NCBI GenBank assembly: GCA_035514535.1 | Contig: DATKAZ010000047.1 | Span: 1-7,577, forward strand | Length of the DNA: 7,577 bases | Direction: 5' to 3' | Origin: XN24 sp035514535 | GTDB lineage: Bacteria; Pseudomonadota; Gammaproteobacteria; Steroidobacterales; XN24 | Shown here: positions 5,602 through 7,577 of the stretch, one piece after another | How the letters are laid out: each line of letters begins with the position of its first letter | Position numbering within the stretch: position 1 is the stretch's first letter | Program-made: the position numbers and the translations under genes | Notes under the pieces: model-generated | Told to the model about the DNA's origin: nothing | What the model saw: only the letters and a program-made list of their open reading frames with translations | The model's database searches: none

Positions 5602-6702
5602 ATGAGACCCTGGATGATGATCGCAGTGGTGCTGACAGCGACGAGCGTCGCGGGATGCGGAAGTGCCGAGCGCGGGACTCCTGCCGGCTATTGGGAGGGC
5701 AGCGGCAAGTCCAATGAAATCATGATGGACGATACCTTCCGCCATCTGACGCGCAGCTCGGATTACACATTCTGGTTCAACCTGGACGAGTCCGGCAATG
5801 CGGTCGGCGAAATCGAACTCGACTACGACGCCGTACTGACGCTGGAAAACCTGCCGCAGGTCACCGTGCCGATTCCGGGCGGTAACTTTTCGCTGGCGCC
5901 GGAAGTGGGCGGCAAGCTCACCGATCTCGATCCGCGCCGGCGATTTCCATTGATCGGTGTGCTGACGCGAAGCAACGAGTTGACCCTGGGCCTGGCCACG
6001 CCGCAGGACGATCGGCCCAAACTGGAGTTCACCATTCGCGGCGATCCCAAGGTCAGCGCGGGCATGATTTCCGGAACCGATCTGACCGAGAGTGCCGGCG
6101 TCGGTGGCGGCAACTACGGCCAGGTGGTGATCAAGATTCCGATGACGCCGTTTTCGCCATTCGTTGGCAGCGCGCCGGTGACCGATCGCGGTGGTGGCGT
6201 GCACGCGGCCAGCTTCGAGGAAAAGACAGACAAGTACGCGATCGACTGGAGCGCGCACAAGGTGCGTTCTGCGGAGCGCGAGATTGCACTTACGCCCGAG
6301 GTGGAGGCGGCCTTGCGTCAATTGCGGTTGGAGTTGGAGAGTGACGGCAACGGCGGAACGACGGCAGGGAGCGGTACGGGACCGGGAACCAATGATCCGC
6401 CAGGCACTGGCCCGACGACGTCGAATGGTGCGGGCAGCGAAGCCGTGCGCCTGCAGATCCGTCTCAGTGCGGAGTTTCGCGCGGACGACGTCATTGCACT
6501 GACTCGAATCACAGGAGGCAAGGTTGCCGACCCGGCTTCCGAGAACGCCGGGCACAATTGTGCGACCCGGCATCTGCACGCGACCGCGGCCGCGACAGGC
6601 ATCCGTATCGACGGCAAAGGCGCGTTCCCTGAGCCATCCGCCGCGACGCCGGTATGCGGCTATGGGCCGATCGTTCCGGCCACTGAGGTTGGCGAAAACT
6701 AA
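5602..6702 (+). CDS. Predicted outer-membrane or periplasmic lipoprotein, unknown function
   Basis: This is a 366-residue protein with a type II signal peptide: the start MRPWMMIAVVLTATSVAGC places the lipobox VAGC at 16-19, so Cys19 would be lipidated. GAGGA at 5591-5595 lies 6 bases before the ATG. The mature N-terminal half (about 28-215) looks beta-rich, with GYWEGSGKSNEIMM, then SDYTFWFNLDESGNAVGEIE, and no known catalytic motif. A Gly/Thr/Pro-rich linker (about 250-278) separates it from a short C-terminal part containing NCATRHLHATAAATGIRIDG and a second cysteine before GYGPIVPATE. It follows the small membrane protein on the same strand after 61 bp. I do not recognise the family. The two-part layout suggests a binding or structural envelope protein. 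Confidence 0.88.
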   Translation: MRPWMMIAVVLTATSVAGCGSAERGTPAGYWEGSGKSNEIMMDDTFRHLTRSSDYTFWFNLDESGNAVGEIELDYDAVLTLENLPQVTVPIPGGNFSLAPEVGGKLTDLDPRRRFPLIGVLTRSNELTLGLATPQDDRPKLEFTIRGDPKVSAGMISGTDLTESAGVGGGNYGQVVIKIPMTPFSPFVGSAPVTDRGGGVHAASFEEKTDKYAIDWSAHKVRSAEREIALTPEVEAALRQLRLELESDGNGGTTAGSGTGPGTNDPPGTGPTTSNGAGSEAVRLQIRLSAEFRADDVIALTRITGGKVADPASENAGHNCATRHLHATAAATGIRIDGKGAFPEPSAATPVCGYGPIVPATEVGEN

Positions 6703-6716
6703 AAGACAGGTAACAT

Positions 6717-6730
6717 CCGCCTTCAGGCGG
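6717..6730 (+). terminator. Hairpin after the lipoprotein gene, possible weak terminator
   Basis: CCGCC-TTCA-GGCGG forms a 5-bp G/C stem 14 bases after the lipoprotein stop. No T-run follows, so it may only mark the 3' end of the transcript. Confidence 0.35.
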
Positions 6731-6780
6731 GCCCGGCGGCTGATTCCGAGGCATTCAGGGGCAGCGCACCGAGCCGAGCG

Positions 6781-6823
6781 GGCGTATCCTTGCCGGAAAG
6801 GAGTGATTGGACTTCCTATCCCT
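6781..6823 (+). repeat. Repeat copy 3 (degenerate, outer half only)
   Basis: GGCGTATCCT at its left and TTGGACTTCCTATCCCT at its right match copies 1 and 2 with unchanged spacing. About 30 of 43 positions agree with copy 1 in an ungapped hand alignment, with most differences in the middle. The inner half seen in the other copies is not recognisable. Its outer end meets the Kelch remnant directly. Confidence 0.65.
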
Positions 6824-7069
6824 CATGCGTTTCCAGGCGATGACCTTGGGTCTCGCCGGATCGATCGTACCCACCCAGCACTCGTCCGAAGCGAGATAGC
6901 GAGGCTTCGCGTTCGGTGAATTCCGGTAGGCGCCGCCGGCGTAGACGATGGTGTCGCCCGAGATCGCTCCGGAGTGGCCAAACGCCGGCGTCCCGGCAAT
7001 GGGCGTGGCCTGAAACCATCGATCGTCTCGCGTGTGGTATACGTGCACGTAGCGACCATCCGGGATAGC
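6824..7069 (-). pseudogene. Remnant of a Kelch-repeat (galactose oxidase-like) protein
   Basis: The minus-strand frame reads AIPDGRYVHVYHTRDDRWFQ, then FGHSGAISGDTIVYAGGAY, then YLASDECWVGTIDPA and IAWKRM. This resembles the C-terminal blades of Kelch-type beta-propeller proteins, where VYDTRADRWF-, GHSGGI- and SDECW-GRIDP-like segments occur in this order. The 5' side is cut by an in-frame TGA at 7070-7072 with no usable start for the homologous part. The 3' side stops where repeat copy 3 begins, after which the frame only reads through repeat sequence to a stop near 6755. About 82 residues survive of what should be a protein of several hundred, so it is a truncated remnant. No other Kelch blades are in the window. 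Confidence 0.65.
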
Positions 7070-7114
7070 TCACTCGAACTGCCCAGTCCAGCTCGCACAA
7101 ATAGGAGAGCAAGC

Positions 7115-7577
7115 ATGTCACAAGGACTCAAAATCTGCTCGTCCATCCTGGCTACTGTCTTGTCCGTGGCACTAACGGGCTGTTCGAGGGAGCAGGAAAG
7201 CGATGCTCCCATCGCGGAAAATCAGCCCACTGCTTCGCAAGAACGCAACCTCGAGGAGACCCAGGGCATCGTGTTGCTCCGAGGCCTGCCGACACTGGGA
7301 ACGAGTGATGGCGTGGCGATCGTGGAACTCGATCCTGAAGCGGAGAATTTTGGCGAAATCCTCGAGGAGCGCGAAGTGACTGGTTTCGACGCGCCCCTGC
7401 ACCATCTCTACTACAGTCCAAGCGGTCGCCTCTATTCTACGGGTCTTGATCCGAAATGCAGTCTCGCGGAAGTCGGGCTGTCACGCGATTCGAACGGAAA
7501 CCCGGTGATCAACAGTGTTGACTGTCTCGATACGGGAGGCCAGCAGGTCGGCGAAGACATCATGTGGCACACCGTCA
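7115..7577 (+). CDS. Lipoprotein resembling selenium-binding protein 56-type beta-propellers, 3' end beyond the window
   Basis: The frame is open for 154 codons to the right edge. AGGAGA at 7103-7108 lies 6 bases before the ATG. The lipobox LTGC at 20-23 predicts a lipidated Cys23, followed by an acidic, Gln-rich tether. The mature part begins a repeat-like pattern: GTSDGVAIVELDPEAENFGE, then APLHHLYYSPSGRLYSTGLD, then GQQVGEDIMW. In SBP56/methanethiol-oxidase-like and related propellers, a D-G-V/L-x-x-V-D-x-D-P-x-S-P-x-Y-G strand is followed by an HH-containing segment and a GG-D blade end, and the order here is the same. Cysteines near residues 117 and 136 could be metal- or disulfide-related. 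The propeller assignment is a pattern match only. The gene lies head-to-head with the Kelch remnant, about 45 bp away. Confidence 0.85.
   Translation, partial: MSQGLKICSSILATVLSVALTGCSREQESDAPIAENQPTASQERNLEETQGIVLLRGLPTLGTSDGVAIVELDPEAENFGEILEEREVTGFDAPLHHLYYSPSGRLYSTGLDPKCSLAEVGLSRDSNGNPVINSVDCLDTGGQQVGEDIMWHTV

Noticed and set aside
5467..6579. 370-codon ORF antisense to the lipoprotein gene
   Set aside because: It mirrors the plus-strand lipoprotein gene, which has a lipobox and a ribosome binding site. The antisense frame is Arg/His-rich without motifs.

Overview
The window is GC-rich with strongly GC-biased third codon positions. It carries Gram-negative envelope genes: two lipoproteins with clear lipoboxes, a Sec-exported subtilisin-type protease and membrane-anchored proteins. 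The gene families and the scattered short structured repeats suggest a gammaproteobacterium of the Xanthomonadales/Lysobacterales or a close relative. That placement is inferred from family resemblance, not from a marker gene. No rRNA, tRNA, CRISPR array, integrase or transposase gene is visible.

Layout from left to right. (1) A membrane-anchored protein of unknown function is on the minus strand and runs off the left edge (1-1034). (2) A 383-bp divergent spacer holds a REP-like motif, a 12-bp tandem duplication and the leader of the next gene. (3) A 616-residue secreted S8 serine protease is on the plus strand (1418-3268), built as signal peptide, I9 propeptide, catalytic domain, Gly8 linker, Ig-like domain, Gly8 linker and FN3-like domain. 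(4) A zinc-ribbon class I methyltransferase is on the minus strand (3459-4325). (5) A 400-bp module (4463-4862) has two 81-bp inverted repeats enclosing 238 bp, which contain a coding-like but stop-interrupted minus-strand fragment. (6) A small two-helix membrane protein (4908-5540) and a lipoprotein of unknown function (5602-6702) follow on the plus strand. (7) A degenerate third copy of the repeat (6781-6823) abuts a Kelch/galactose-oxidase-like gene remnant on the minus strand (6824-7069). (8) A lipoprotein resembling selenium-binding protein 56 beta-propellers starts at 7115 and runs off the right edge.

The genes do not form an obvious pathway or operon, and neighbours mostly change strand or have their own ribosome binding site. 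The recurring theme is export: protease, lipoproteins and membrane-anchored proteins. The most unusual content is the repeat family. It is present three times, has hairpin potential and a conserved outer end, and sits at the edges of gene fragments. This looks like an undescribed or lineage-specific non-autonomous repeat that accompanies local gene decay. I found no convincing evidence of a complete new multi-gene system.
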